Made by a program: the position numbers and the translations under genes
Shown here: positions 1-10,007 of the stretch, one piece after another
Layout of the letters: each line of letters starts with the position of its first letter
Numbering within the stretch: the first letter of the stretch is position 1
The notes under the pieces: model-generated
Told to the model about the DNA's origin: nothing
The model's database searches: none
The model's input: the letters and a program-made list of their open reading frames with translations, nothing else
Origin: Avibacterium gallinarum
GTDB taxonomy: Bacteria; Pseudomonadota; Gammaproteobacteria; Enterobacterales; Pasteurellaceae
NCBI RefSeq assembly: GCF_002921135.1
Contig: NZ_PQVJ01000019.1
Span: forward strand, 1 to 64,000
Length of the DNA stretch: 64,000 nt
Direction of reading: 5' to 3'

Positions 1-38
1 GCGGGCTTTTTTATTAGCTAAAATAAAAGGAAACCATT

Positions 39-368
39 ATGAAATACATTGAAAAACAACTTGAAGACAATCGCACAGGTGCAAGCGTGAACTATCACGA
101 AGTAACAGGATTACAAGTGGATTATTTGAATAACTCTACTTACATCACAATGGCATCTTATGTCTCCAAAGCGATGAAAGATGCTGGCAAAGAGTTACTA
201 TCAGTAAGCACCTTTACCATTCCAAGCGTGCCTGATTGGTCGCAAATCCCGTACGAATGGGCTTTGAAAGAACTCATCAAAGCTCAGCCAGAAGACTATG
301 TGCCGGAAGAATATGAGGGCTATGTTAATCCTTATCTCTTTGCAGGTGGTAAGGTTAAAGACAATTAA
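39..368 (+). CDS. Hypothetical phage protein, 109 aa
   Basis: The ATG follows an AAAGGA ribosome binding site. The protein is acidic and soluble-looking, with no signal peptide or membrane segment. Its C-terminal half is rich in Pro, Tyr and Glu. I do not recognise a family. It precedes a phage-type phospholipase-like gene and lies about 350 bp from a tRNA-derived attachment sequence, so it is probably one of the last genes of a prophage whose body lies left of the window. The T-rich stretch at 6-13 could be the tail of an earlier terminator. Confidence 0.6.
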   Translation: MKYIEKQLEDNRTGASVNYHEVTGLQVDYLNNSTYITMASYVSKAMKDAGKELLSVSTFTIPSVPDWSQIPYEWALKELIKAQPEDYVPEEYEGYVNPYLFAGGKVKDN

Positions 369-378
369 TAATCAAGAT

Positions 379-407
379 GGCCGCACAAAAGTGCGGTCAT
401 TTTTTTT
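379..407 (+). terminator. Hairpin terminator built from an inverted USS
   Basis: CCGCAC (381-386) pairs with GTGCGG (391-396) around an AAAA loop, and a run of T follows at 400-407. The right arm is an exact USS. It ends the 109-aa gene just before the next ribosome binding site (GGAG, 408-412), so it may only attenuate the downstream gene. Confidence 0.7.
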
Positions 408-416
408 GGAGAGTTT

Positions 417-641
417 ATGAGCAAGAAACATTACTGCACAGGGTGGAAATCTGCACCTACTGATGTCAATGATTGCTGTCATCAGCACGATCGGGATTAT
501 GGTATTAATGGCACGGTATCGCGAAAAGAAGCAGACAAGCGATTTTTGCAATGTATGCTCAAAAATAAACGCCCGATTTTAGGGCATATTTTATACGGAT
601 TAGTAAGAGTTTTTGGGGGAATTTGGTTTAAGAAGAAGTAA
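417..641 (+). CDS. Small phage protein with phospholipase A2-like motif, 74 aa
   Basis: The protein carries a CCHQHDRDYG segment at about residues 21-30. This resembles the CCxxHDxxY active site of secreted phospholipase A2 enzymes, in which His and Asp form the catalytic dyad. An upstream YCTGW segment could be the calcium loop. The C-terminus is hydrophobic with a KKK tail. The usual second Cys of the HDxC motif is Asp, and the protein is shorter than secreted PLA2s, so this is at best a minimal or viral-like form. The GGAG ribosome binding site sits directly before the ATG. It is the last gene before the attachment site and probably prophage cargo. Enzyme activity is inferred from the motif only. 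Confidence 0.6.
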   Translation: MSKKHYCTGWKSAPTDVNDCCHQHDRDYGINGTVSRKEADKRFLQCMLKNKRPILGHILYGLVRVFGGIWFKKK

Positions 642-646
642 ATTTA

Positions 647-667
647 GTTATACGATTGGTTATACGA
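647..667 (+). repeat. Two direct copies of GTTATACGA near the prophage end
   Basis: GTTATACGA occurs at 647-655 and again at 659-667, 12 bp apart, about 60 bp inside the proposed attachment core. Tandem short repeats at this distance are typical of integrase arm-binding sites. The functional assignment is inference. Confidence 0.4.
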
Positions 668-721
668 AATGACAATCTAGTATGAAGAGGTAATAAAATC
701 AATACGCTAGACAACTATACT

Positions 722-740
722 AATCCCCCTCTCACCGCCA
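722..740 (+). other. Prophage attachment site (attR), duplicated tRNA-Ser 3' end
   Basis: AATCCCCCTCTCACCGCCA matches the T-arm and acceptor end, with CCA, of bacterial serine tRNAs of the GCU/GGA type (E. coli ends ...CCTCACCGCCA). The sequence upstream (tatact) is not tRNA, so only the 3' segment is present. This is what is left at the distal end when a phage integrates into a tRNA 3' end. The intact tRNA and the integrase should lie at the other prophage end, outside the window. The rest of 642-851 holds no gene. Confidence 0.7.
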
Positions 741-795
741 TTCTATACTTTAAAATTCCCTTTTCTTTTCAATTAAGTAAACGTATTTTTATCGT

Positions 796-825
796 AAAAA
801 AGGATTTATTCCTTAAAATAAATCC
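796..825 (-). terminator. Terminator of cysK
   Basis: GGATTTATT (802-810) pairs with AATAAATCC (817-825) around a 6-nt loop. On the minus strand a run of six U (796-801) follows. It lies 27 bp past the cysK stop. Confidence 0.8.
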
Positions 826-851
826 CTTAAGCCATTTGTCGTCAATAATGC

Positions 852-1802
852 TTAACCTTCAATTCCTTCAAACAACGCGGTGCTTAAATAACGCTCTGCG
901 GCGGAAGGGAGAATGGCGACAATCAGTTTATCGGCAAATTCAGGTAATTTAGCAAGGCGATCGGCGGCGGCTACTGTTGCGCCTGATGAAATGCCGGCTA
1001 GAATCCCTTCTTCCGCCATTAAACGGCGCGCGGTGGCAATGGCGGTTTCGCTATCCACGCGTTCTACGCGATCAATTAAGGAAAGATCGAGATTTTTCGG
1101 GATAAATCCTGCGCCGATGCCTTGAATTTTATGCGGGCCGGGTTTCACTTCTTCGCCATTTAGGGTTTGCGTGATCACCGGGCTTTCTTCAGGCTCAACG
1201 GCAACAGAAAGAATTTGTTTGCCTTGATCAAGTTTGATCGCACGAGAAATCCCTGTGATGGTGCCGCCTGTGCCTATGCCTGCGACCAACACATCAATTT
1301 TGCCGTCCGTATCATTCCAAATTTCTACCCCAGTGGTTTGGCGGTGAATCTCTGGGTTGGCGGGATTTTCAAATTGTTTCAGCATTACATAACGGTTTGG
1401 ATCGCTTGCCACAATTTCTTCCGCTTTTGCAATAGCACCTTTCATTCCTTTTGCGCCTTCGGTTAGCACAAGATTAACGCCCAAGCCTCTTAATAGGCGT
1501 TTGCGCTCAGAACTCATTGTTTCTGGCATTGTGAGCGTTAATTTATAACCGCGAGCGGCCGCCACATAGGCTAAGGCGATCCCTGTGTTACCGCTAGTGG
1601 CATCAACAATTTCTTTGTCTTTGGTGAGAATACCATCTTTTTCCGCTTGCCAGATCATATTCGCCCCAATACGGCATTTCACGCTAAAACTTGGGTTGCG
1701 CCCTTCGATTTTCACCACAAGATTGTCATTGTTGCCAAAATGTTTAAGGCGGACTAAAGGCGTGCGTCCGATGGAATAAGAATTATCGCTATAAATTGTC
1801 AT
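852..1802 (-). CDS. cysK: Cysteine synthase A (O-acetylserine sulfhydrylase)
   Basis: This PLP enzyme makes L-cysteine from O-acetyl-L-serine and sulfide in the cytosol. The 316-aa product has the family's length. The PLP lysine is K42 in SVKCRIG, the TSGNTG substrate loop is near residue 68, and a glycine-rich phosphate loop (GTGGTITG) is near 177. I chose the ATG at 1802, which an AGGTG serves at 7 nt. A GTG three codons earlier overlaps that site. cysZ is upstream on the same strand, as in many gamma-proteobacteria, but a hairpin lies between them. One USS copy lies in the upstream region at about 1828. Confidence 0.96.
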   Translation of the reverse strand: MTIYSDNSYSIGRTPLVRLKHFGNNDNLVVKIEGRNPSFSVKCRIGANMIWQAEKDGILTKDKEIVDATSGNTGIALAYVAAARGYKLTLTMPETMSSERKRLLRGLGVNLVLTEGAKGMKGAIAKAEEIVASDPNRYVMLKQFENPANPEIHRQTTGVEIWNDTDGKIDVLVAGIGTGGTITGISRAIKLDQGKQILSVAVEPEESPVITQTLNGEEVKPGPHKIQGIGAGFIPKNLDLSLIDRVERVDSETAIATARRLMAEEGILAGISSGATVAAADRLAKLPEFADKLIVAILPSAAERYLSTALFEGIEG

Positions 1803-1864
1803 TGTGTTCACCTATTTAATTTGAATTAAAAGTGCGGTCATTTGTAGCATAGTTTTTCAGCAAT

Positions 1865-1906
1865 AAAAAATAGCCGTTTGCTATATTTTATAACTAACGG
1901 CTATTT
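1865..1906 (-). terminator. Terminator between cysZ and cysK
   Basis: AAATAGCCGTT (1868-1878) and AACGGCTATTT (1896-1906) form an 11-bp stem with a 17-nt loop. The minus strand continues into a U-rich run (complement of 1865-1870). It suggests that cysK is only partly read through from cysZ. Confidence 0.7.
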
Positions 1907-1921
1907 AGGCTTTAATTTCAA

Positions 1922-2770
1922 CTAGTTAATAAAGCGATCTGAGTGATTTTTTAACGCATCTCGCTGATTATTGACAATTTTCGCGCGACTATTTTGTGTT
2001 GATTTGTGATGTGGTTTAAATTCAAATAAGGCATTATCGCGATATTTTTCCACCCACATTGCCGTTGCTCCGCATACTGCCACTGGGATAATCACCAAAT
2101 TGATGATTGGCACAAAGGTACAAAAAGTAATTAAGCTGCCAAAGGTTAAACTTAGCGTGCGTGTTTCGCCCAATTCATTACGCATAATATGGAAAGGAAT
2201 TTTGTGGTTATCAAAAGGGTAATCGCAATATTGAATTGCCATCATCCACGCGGTAAATAAAAAGGTTAGCACAGGGACGATAGATTGCCCTAATACAGGG
2301 ATAAAACTTAGTAAAAACAAGGCAATAAGTTTTGGTAAGCTATACCATAATTTTTGCCATTCACGGCCTAGCATTCGTGGAATATCTTTGATGAAATCCA
2401 TTGTACTCATTTCAATGAGATTTTCGCCCGTGAGCATTTGCTCCACTTTTTCTGCAAGCAAGCCGTTGAAAGGGGCGGCAATAAAGCCTGAAAGAGTGGT
2501 AAAAGCAAAATAAAATAGGGTTAAAAGCATAAAAATGGATAACGCAAGCAAAATGCCACTTAACCACGCCAACCAATCGGGAACATAGCTAATCAGGCTA
2601 TCAATTAGCCCACCAATGTTACTCATAAACAGCCAAAACAGCCCCGAAAGCAATAAAATATTGAGCAAAATTGGCATAATCACAAAACGTCTTAAGCCTT
2701 TTTGTGTAATCAAATGCCAGCCCATCACAAAATAGTGAAAACCTTGTGTAAGTTCCTTTGCTTGCAACAT
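1922..2770 (-). CDS. cysZ: Sulfate permease CysZ
   Basis: This is an inner-membrane sulfate uptake protein of the CysZ/EI24 family that feeds cysteine synthesis. The 282-aa product has several long hydrophobic segments (about residues 30-55, 65-100, 140-180 and 205-235) and the family's N-terminal pattern of GFHYF followed by GLRRFVIMP. The ATG at 2770 has AGGAAA 4 nt upstream and is preferred over a GTG one codon before it. cysK lies next downstream. The gene is divergent from zipA, as in the related H. influenzae arrangement. Confidence 0.92.
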   Translation of the reverse strand: MLQAKELTQGFHYFVMGWHLITQKGLRRFVIMPILLNILLLSGLFWLFMSNIGGLIDSLISYVPDWLAWLSGILLALSIFMLLTLFYFAFTTLSGFIAAPFNGLLAEKVEQMLTGENLIEMSTMDFIKDIPRMLGREWQKLWYSLPKLIALFLLSFIPVLGQSIVPVLTFLFTAWMMAIQYCDYPFDNHKIPFHIMRNELGETRTLSLTFGSLITFCTFVPIINLVIIPVAVCGATAMWVEKYRDNALFEFKPHHKSTQNSRAKIVNNQRDALKNHSDRFIN

Positions 2771-2931
2771 CACTTTTCCTAATAAATCTCTCTGATCAAA
2801 TAAAAATGCGGTTTAGCATACAAAGTGCGGTGAAAAAAATCAATTTTTGCATATCACCGAATTTGCAAAATATGGTAAGCTATCAACCAATTTGTGCCGC
2901 CCTTTGGTTTAAAGTTGGGAGAAAACAAGTA

Positions 2932-3933
2932 ATGGATTTGAATACTATTTTGATTATTTTAGGCGTCATCGCCTTGATCGCTTTAGTGGTTCACGGAATA
3001 TGGTCGAACCGCCGTGAAAAATCGCAAATTTTTGAAAATGGCAAAACATTTAGCAAAGATTATCGCGTTCGCCAACCTCAAGAAAATCTTGATCAGCAGG
3101 TTCAAAATGAAAATGCCACACAAGCTGTGCCAGAAAGCCTTCAGCCAGCTCAACAGCATTTAGATTTTGGTACGGAACAACATACATTTTCTACACCTTC
3201 TACGACTCAAAGAGAAGAACCCCAAAATGTGGAGCAGGCGGTTAATCAAATTAAAATTAGTTTGCCAAATGAGCCAGAACCTATTCAAGCCAATGTTGAA
3301 CCCGTTGCGAATTATCAAACACCACAAAATTTGGCAACGGCAACTATCTCTGAAATTGAAGCGACAATTAACGCAGATGAAGGCATTCACGCAGAACACA
3401 AATTATCTGAAGTGCTAGCCAGTGCGCCAGAAACGCAGATTCAAATTGAACGTGAACGCCCAACCGTAGAATTTGAGGAAGTGGCAGAAAACACACCAGC
3501 TCAACAGGCAGAAGAACAGCAAACGAGCCAAGCTCAAGATTTCTTGATGCTTTATGTAGTATCACCAGAAAATCGTGATTTTAACGGCGCTGATTTAGCC
3601 AGAGTGCTTGATGATCTTGGTTTTATTTTTGGTCATCAACAAATTTACCACCGCCACTTGGATCTCAGTGTAGCAAGTCCTGTGTTATTCAGTGCAGCGA
3701 ATATTCAACAGCCCGGCACCTTCGATCCAAACAATATGGTCGATTTCTACACCGTGGGCATCGCATTATTTATGCAACTGCCGTCCCACGGTAACGATCT
3801 CGTCAATTTACGAATGATGATCCGTGCCGCTAAAACCCTTGCCGAAGAACTGGGTGGCTTTGTGCTAACGGATCAACAAGAAATTTTTGATGACAATGCG
3901 GAAAAAGCCTATTTGGCTAAAGTGAGTGCTTAA
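2932..3933 (+). CDS. zipA: Cell division protein ZipA
   Basis: ZipA is an essential divisome protein that anchors FtsZ to the inner membrane. Residues 1-25 (MDLNTILIILGVIALIAL) form the single N-terminal membrane segment, followed by basic NRREK. About residues 50-195 are a Pro/Gln/Glu-rich linker. The last 135 residues, from about FLMLYVVSPENRDFNG, are the globular FtsZ-binding domain. I chose the ATG at 2932 (GGGAGA upstream) because orthologues start MDLNT. An in-frame extension back to 2758 would put the signal anchor in mid-protein. The product is 333 aa, close to the H. influenzae protein. ligA follows. Confidence 0.95.
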   Translation: MDLNTILIILGVIALIALVVHGIWSNRREKSQIFENGKTFSKDYRVRQPQENLDQQVQNENATQAVPESLQPAQQHLDFGTEQHTFSTPSTTQREEPQNVEQAVNQIKISLPNEPEPIQANVEPVANYQTPQNLATATISEIEATINADEGIHAEHKLSEVLASAPETQIQIERERPTVEFEEVAENTPAQQAEEQQTSQAQDFLMLYVVSPENRDFNGADLARVLDDLGFIFGHQQIYHRHLDLSVASPVLFSAANIQQPGTFDPNNMVDFYTVGIALFMQLPSHGNDLVNLRMMIRAAKTLAEELGGFVLTDQQEIFDDNAEKAYLAKVSA

Positions 3934-4039
3934 AAAGACAGAAAAAAGCACCGCACTTTCTTTTATCGCAACTGGCGGGCCACTGTGTCCGCCTTAATTA
4001 TTTGTACAAGCGCCAATTTTTAACGAAAAAGTGCGGTGA

Positions 4040-6082
<2,043 letters not shown>

Positions 6083-6095
6083 TTATGTTGCAAAT

Positions 6096-6137
6096 AAAAG
6101 AGCGGTGAAAAATCTTGAAATTTTCCACCGCTCTTTT
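6096..6137. terminator. Bidirectional terminator between ligA and hslU
   Basis: AAAAGAGCGGTG (6096-6107) pairs with CACCGCTCTTTT (6126-6137), and the AT-rich inner part pairs as well. The genes on either side converge, and both strands end in U-rich tails. The arm AAAGAGCGGT differs from the USS core by one base. A near-copy lies at 63945-63984. Confidence 0.85.
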
Positions 6138-6156
6138 TATTTATAACATCAATGTC

Positions 6157-7488
6157 TTACAGAATAAAACGACTTAAATCTTCGTTTTCTACCACTTCGC
6201 CGAGGGCATCTGCAACGTAAGCGCCATCAATGGTAACTTGTTCGCCGTTCATATCGCTGGCGTTGAAGGAAATTTTATCCATTAAACGCTCCATTACCGT
6301 ATGCAAACGGCGCGCGCCGATGTTTTCAGTTTTCTCATTGACACGGAAAGCGGCTTCAGCAATTTTCTTAATTGCATCTTGGGTGAAAGTAATATTCACG
6401 CCTTCTGTTGCCATTAAGGCTTTGTACTGCTCGGTTAAAGAGGCGTTTGGCTCAGTAAGGATTCTCTCAAAATCTTCCGCGGTGAGAGCGGAAAGTTCAA
6501 CGCGAATTGGCAAACGCCCTTGTAATTCAGGAATTAAATCAGAAGGACGCGCCACTTGGAATGCACCTGAGGCAATAAACAAGATATGATCGGTTTTCAC
6601 CATTCCGTGTTTAGTACTAACGGTTGAACCTTCCACTAATGGCAATAAATCACGTTGCACGCCCTCGCGTGAAACATCAGCACCACTGTATTCGCCTTTT
6701 TTACAGATTTTGTCAATCTCATCAATAAAGACAATGCCGTTTTGCTCTACTGCATCAATAGCTTTTTGTTTAAGTTCTTCAGGATTAATTAATTTCGCTG
6801 CTTCATCATCAACAAGGGCTTTGAACGCGTCCTTAATTTTCATTTTGCGGGTTTTGGTTTTGCCACTCGAAAGATTTTGGAACATTGACTGCAACTGGCT
6901 CGTCATTTCTTCCATTCCTGGTGGTGCCATAATTTCCACGCCCATTGATGGTGCAGCAACATCAATATCAATTTCACGATCATCAAGCTGTCCTTCACGC
7001 AATTTTTTGCGGAACACTTGACGAGTGCTGCTATTGGTATCGTGATTTTCCACTTCACCCCATTGATTTTTAGCTGGTGGCAATAAGGCATCTAAAATGC
7101 GATCTTCCGCGGCTTCCTCCGCACGGAAACGATTTTTTTCGATTTCTGTTTGACGCACGAGTTTCATTGCGCTGTCGGTGAGATCGCGAATAATGGAATC
7201 CACCTCTTTACCCACATAACCCACTTCGGTAAATTTGGTGGCTTCCACTTTAATGAAAGGTGCATTGGCTAATTTCGCTAAACGGCGTGCAATTTCTGTT
7301 TTACCCACCCCAGTCGGCCCAATCATTAAGATATTTTTTGGCGTAACTTCGTGGCGCAACGGCTCTTGTAATTGCATTCTACGCCAGCGGTTACGCAGGG
7401 CGATAGCCACTGCTCTTTTTGCATCGGCTTGACCGATAATATGTTGATCTAATTCAGAAACAATTTCACGAGGTGTCATTTCAGACAT
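6157..7488 (-). CDS. hslU: ATP-dependent protease ATPase subunit HslU
   Basis: HslU is the AAA+ unfoldase ring that feeds HslV in the cytosol. The 443-aa product has Walker A GPTGVGKT (57-64), Walker B VFIDEID, the I domain with a variable acidic stretch (about residues 110-230), the sensor region near GRLPIRVEL, and the C-terminal tail EDLSRFIL that docks into HslV. AAGGA precedes the ATG at 7488, and orthologues start [11 protein letters not shown] longer in-frame reading reaches back into sugE and is rejected. Normally the gene directly follows hslV; here sugE lies between them. Confidence 0.96.
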   Translation of the reverse strand: MSEMTPREIVSELDQHIIGQADAKRAVAIALRNRWRRMQLQEPLRHEVTPKNILMIGPTGVGKTEIARRLAKLANAPFIKVEATKFTEVGYVGKEVDSIIRDLTDSAMKLVRQTEIEKNRFRAEEAAEDRILDALLPPAKNQWGEVENHDTNSSTRQVFRKKLREGQLDDREIDIDVAAPSMGVEIMAPPGMEEMTSQLQSMFQNLSSGKTKTRKMKIKDAFKALVDDEAAKLINPEELKQKAIDAVEQNGIVFIDEIDKICKKGEYSGADVSREGVQRDLLPLVEGSTVSTKHGMVKTDHILFIASGAFQVARPSDLIPELQGRLPIRVELSALTAEDFERILTEPNASLTEQYKALMATEGVNITFTQDAIKKIAEAAFRVNEKTENIGARRLHTVMERLMDKISFNASDMNGEQVTIDGAYVADALGEVVENEDLSRFIL

Positions 7489-7532
7489 AATGTAATCCTT
7501 TTTTCTAAACCATTTATACAAAACAAATGGAA

Positions 7533-7853
7533 TTAATGTGATGTTAATTTTAACACGATAACACCACCTACAATCATCATTGCCCCTAATGCTCGCCAAA
7601 ATGTGAGTGCATCATCATAAAACAGCACACCAACAATAAAAGCACCAGCAGCCCCAATTCCTGTCCATACGGCATAGGCTGTACCCATTGGTATGGTTCG
7701 CTGTGCAAGGTAAAGCAATGCGCCACTGCCGATCATAAAAATAATCGCAAGCAGTGATCCCAATAGTGCTTTGTTAGGCTGAGTGGCAATCTTCAAACCA
7801 ATTGGCCAGCCAATTTCAAGCAAACCTGCACAAACTAAATAAATCCACGCCAT
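7533..7853 (-). CDS. sugE: SMR-family guanidinium exporter SugE/Gdx
   Basis: This is a small four-helix multidrug-resistance-type transporter. The 106-aa sequence matches the SugE/Gdx subtype: [13 protein letters not shown] in helix 1, with the essential proton/substrate carboxylate E13, and [12 protein letters not shown] in helix 3. Gdx proteins export guanidinium by proton antiport. It starts 14 nt after the hslV stop and ends 44 nt before hslU, so it sits inside the hslVU operon and should be transcribed with it. I see no guanidine riboswitch in the short gaps. Confidence 0.9.
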   Translation of the reverse strand: MAWIYLVCAGLLEIGWPIGLKIATQPNKALLGSLLAIIFMIGSGALLYLAQRTIPMGTAYAVWTGIGAAGAFIVGVLFYDDALTFWRALGAMMIVGGVIVLKLTSH

Positions 7854-7867
7854 TTTAAATCTACGCG

Positions 7868-8392
7868 TTAAGGCAATTCTTCAATGGTGAAATTTGTGTT
7901 GGTATAAACGCAAATATCCCCTGCAATCTTGAGTGATTTTTCTACAATTTCACGGGCTGAAAGATCGGTATTTTGCACTAATGCGCGTGCTGCAGACATT
8001 GCATAGTTGCCGCCCGAACCAATGGCCAAAATTTGATCTTCTTCTGGCTGTACCACATCACCAATTCCGCTAATGATCAGGCTTTCTTTCTCGTCTGCCA
8101 CGATCAACATCGCTTCAAGTTTACGCAATGCGCGGTCGGTACGCCAATCTTTAGCTAATTCCACCGCACTTTTAAGTAAATGCCCTTGGTGCATTTCCAG
8201 CTTACGTTCAAATAATTCAAACAGGGTGAATGCATCTGCGGTGCCGCCAGCAAAACCTGCCAACACTTTATTGTTATATAAGCGGCGCACCTTGCGCGCG
8301 TTACCTTTCATTACTGTGTTGCCAAGGGAAACCTGACCGTCTCCGCCCACAACCACCTTGCCATTACGGCGTACACTTACGATCGTTGTCAT
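7868..8392 (-). CDS. hslV: ATP-dependent protease peptidase subunit HslV
   Basis: HslV is the threonine peptidase that forms the double hexamer capped by HslU. After Met removal the catalytic residue is T2 (MTTIVSVRR). The GDGQVSLG stretch and the GSGGNYA segment near residue 125 are typical. At 174 aa it has the family's length. AAGGA sits 7 nt before the ATG. It is the first gene of hslV-sugE-hslU, and a heat-shock promoter is visible 38 bp upstream. Confidence 0.97.
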   Translation of the reverse strand: MTTIVSVRRNGKVVVGGDGQVSLGNTVMKGNARKVRRLYNNKVLAGFAGGTADAFTLFELFERKLEMHQGHLLKSAVELAKDWRTDRALRKLEAMLIVADEKESLIISGIGDVVQPEEDQILAIGSGGNYAMSAARALVQNTDLSAREIVEKSLKIAGDICVYTNTNFTIEELP

Positions 8393-8429
8393 AGAAGTTC
8401 CTTTTATTTTGGATAAAAATTTATCAGAG

Positions 8430-8457
8430 ATATGGGGATAAAAAAGACAATTTCAAG
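8430..8457 (-). promoter_or_regulatory. Sigma-32 (RpoH) heat-shock promoter of hslV
   Basis: On the minus strand CTTGAA (8457-8452) is followed after exactly 14 nt by CCCCATAT (8437-8430). This is the RpoH consensus (CTTGAA, 13-15 nt, CCCCATnT). The start point should lie near 8423, giving a leader of about 30 nt. hslVU is a classic RpoH target in E. coli, so sequence and gene agree. Confidence 0.85.
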
Positions 8458-8557
8458 TAGAAATAAGCAGATTATTTTTTGATAACCAAATTGTGCCGAT
8501 CATTTAGAGTAAAAACAGCGGAAAAAATTGCATTTTATGGCTTGATTTTACTCCAAA

Positions 8558-9424
8558 TTAGGCAAAAAAGATGCCTGCAAGAAAAGCGATAAACACGCCC
8601 ATTCCCACATAATTATTATTTAAAAAGGCTTTGAAACAGTCCTCACGGCGGCGATGGCGAGTGAGTTTACATTGATAAACAAAAAGCAATGCCGTGAGCG
8701 CAAGTAAAATAAAATAACTATAATGCAAATGGGATTGGTAGCCGATGAGAACGAGCAATCCTAAGGCAATAAATTGCAACAAGGCGATGATTTTATTGTC
8801 ATATTGCGCAAACAAAATAGCGGTGGATTTCACCCCAATGCGCAAATCATCATCACGATCCACCATCGCATATTGCGTGTCATAAGCCACCGTCCAGGCT
8901 AAATTCGCCATAAACAGTAGCCAACATTCTAAGGGCAGTTGTGCGATTAACGCTCCATAGGCCATAGGAATAGACCAACCAAAAGCCGCCCCTAAGAAAA
9001 ATTGCGGAAGGTGGGTATAGCGTTTCATAAAGGGATAAATAAAGGCTAACAGCACCGCAATAAAAGACAAGCCAATGGCGTAATAATTCAGAAATAGCAC
9101 CAAAATAAAGGCGCAGAATATCAGCCCTGCAAAAAGTAATTTAGCTTCTTTTTCGCTGATTTTTCCCGTTGCTAAAGGACGCTGTGAAGTGCGTTTTACT
9201 TTGCCGTCAATATGACGATCCGCATAATCATTAATCACGCAACCTGCGGCGCGCATAATGATTACGCCAAGTACAAACACCATTAGCACCGAAACGGGCG
9301 GAAAATTTTTCTCTGCCAAAAACAATGCCCAAAGCGTTGGCCACAATAACAATAATGTGCCAATGGGTTTGTCAAAACGCATTAATTGTGCGTAAGCAGT
9401 GAGTTTTTCCGAAATTTGAGGCAT
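8558..9424 (-). CDS. ubiA: 4-hydroxybenzoate polyprenyltransferase UbiA
   Basis: UbiA attaches the polyprenyl chain to 4-hydroxybenzoate in ubiquinone synthesis, in the inner membrane. The 288-aa product has the two Asp-rich magnesium-diphosphate motifs, NDYADRHID (65-73) and [12 protein letters not shown] (182-193), in a bundle of about nine membrane helices. It is divergent from glpE, with an FNR-like box in the 127-bp gap. There is no ubiC next to it. Confidence 0.94.
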   Translation of the reverse strand: MPQISEKLTAYAQLMRFDKPIGTLLLLWPTLWALFLAEKNFPPVSVLMVFVLGVIIMRAAGCVINDYADRHIDGKVKRTSQRPLATGKISEKEAKLLFAGLIFCAFILVLFLNYYAIGLSFIAVLLAFIYPFMKRYTHLPQFFLGAAFGWSIPMAYGALIAQLPLECWLLFMANLAWTVAYDTQYAMVDRDDDLRIGVKSTAILFAQYDNKIIALLQFIALGLLVLIGYQSHLHYSYFILLALTALLFVYQCKLTRHRRREDCFKAFLNNNYVGMGVFIAFLAGIFFA

Positions 9425-9492
9425 AGTCCTAAATCAGCTAAATCAAAAGTGCGGTTATTTTACTTGAAAAAATCGCAAAGGTCTTGAACAAA

Positions 9493-9506
9493 TTGATCTA
9501 TATCAA
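9493..9506. promoter_or_regulatory. FNR-type box between ubiA and glpE
   Basis: TTGAT-CTAT-ATCAA is a perfect match to the FNR consensus TTGATnnnnATCAA. Its centre (9499.5) is about 43 bp from the start point implied by a TAAATA -10 at 9531-9536, a class II activator position for glpE. It is also about 75 bp upstream of the ubiA ATG, where it could repress or activate that gene. Confidence 0.65.
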
Positions 9507-9551
9507 TAAGATAGCGCATTATTTCACGCATAAATAAAAATAAGGAAAAAA

Positions 9552-9887
9552 ATGACCGCACTTAAAGAAATCACGCCACAGCAGGCTTGGCAAATGATGA
9601 ACGAAGAAAATGCCACGCTGGTGGACATTCGCGATTTCCCCCGTTTTACTCATAGCCACCCAAAGGGTGCGTTTCACCTAACCAACCAAAGCTATGGCGA
9701 ATTTCAGCAAAAAGTGGATTATGATGATCCCATTATCGTGAGCTGTTATCACGGTATCAGCAGCCGCAACGTAGGCGCATTTCTTATCGAGCAAGGCTAC
9801 GATAATGTGTATAGTATGCAAGGCGGTTTTATGGGCTGGGAGCAAGCAGACTTACCGCTCGAAGGTGACGCAGTGAAAGAGAGCTAG
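9552..9887 (+). CDS. glpE: Thiosulfate sulfurtransferase GlpE (rhodanese)
   Basis: This is a single-domain rhodanese that moves sulfane sulfur from thiosulfate to thiol acceptors or cyanide in the cytosol. The active-site Cys is C65 in CYHGISS, matching the GlpE loop CYHGx[10 protein letters not shown] and the C-terminal GGFMGW are conserved. At 111 aa it is full length. AAGGA lies 5 nt before the ATG. Codons 2-5 (TALK) are written with a USS (ACCGCACTT), so the signal is embedded in the coding start. A hairpin terminator follows. Confidence 0.93.
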   Translation: MTALKEITPQQAWQMMNEENATLVDIRDFPRFTHSHPKGAFHLTNQSYGEFQQKVDYDDPIIVSCYHGISSRNVGAFLIEQGYDNVYSMQGGFMGWEQADLPLEGDAVKES

Positions 9888-9896
9888 ACAAAAAGT

Positions 9897-9922
9897 GCGG
9901 GTGAAAATTCACCCGCTTTTTT
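9897..9922 (+). terminator. Terminator of glpE
   Basis: GCGGGTGAA (9897-9905) and TTCACCCGC (9908-9916) form a perfect 9-bp stem with a 2-nt gap, followed by TTTTTT. The left arm continues an imperfect USS (AAGTGCGGG). Confidence 0.88.
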
Positions 9923-9960
9923 ATGGCTAAAAATACGGAAAAAAAACACCGCACTTTAAA

Positions 9961-9995
9961 ATAAAAAAGGATTGAACATTAGGCTCAATCCTTTT
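9961..9995 (-). terminator. Terminator of brnQ
   Basis: GGATTGA (9969-9975) pairs with TCAATCC (9985-9991), extended by flanking A/T pairs. The minus strand then runs into U (complement of 9961-9968). It lies 13 bp past the brnQ stop. Confidence 0.8.
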
Positions 9996-10007
9996 CTTTG
10001 GGATAAA

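Noticed and set aside
2758-2931. Longer N-terminus for zipA
   Set aside because: It would place the membrane anchor internally. The ATG at 2932 has GGGAGA and matches the family start.
7489-7599. Longer N-terminus for hslU
   Set aside because: It would read into the end of sugE. Orthologues start at [10 protein letters not shown], and a good AAGGA is at 7488.
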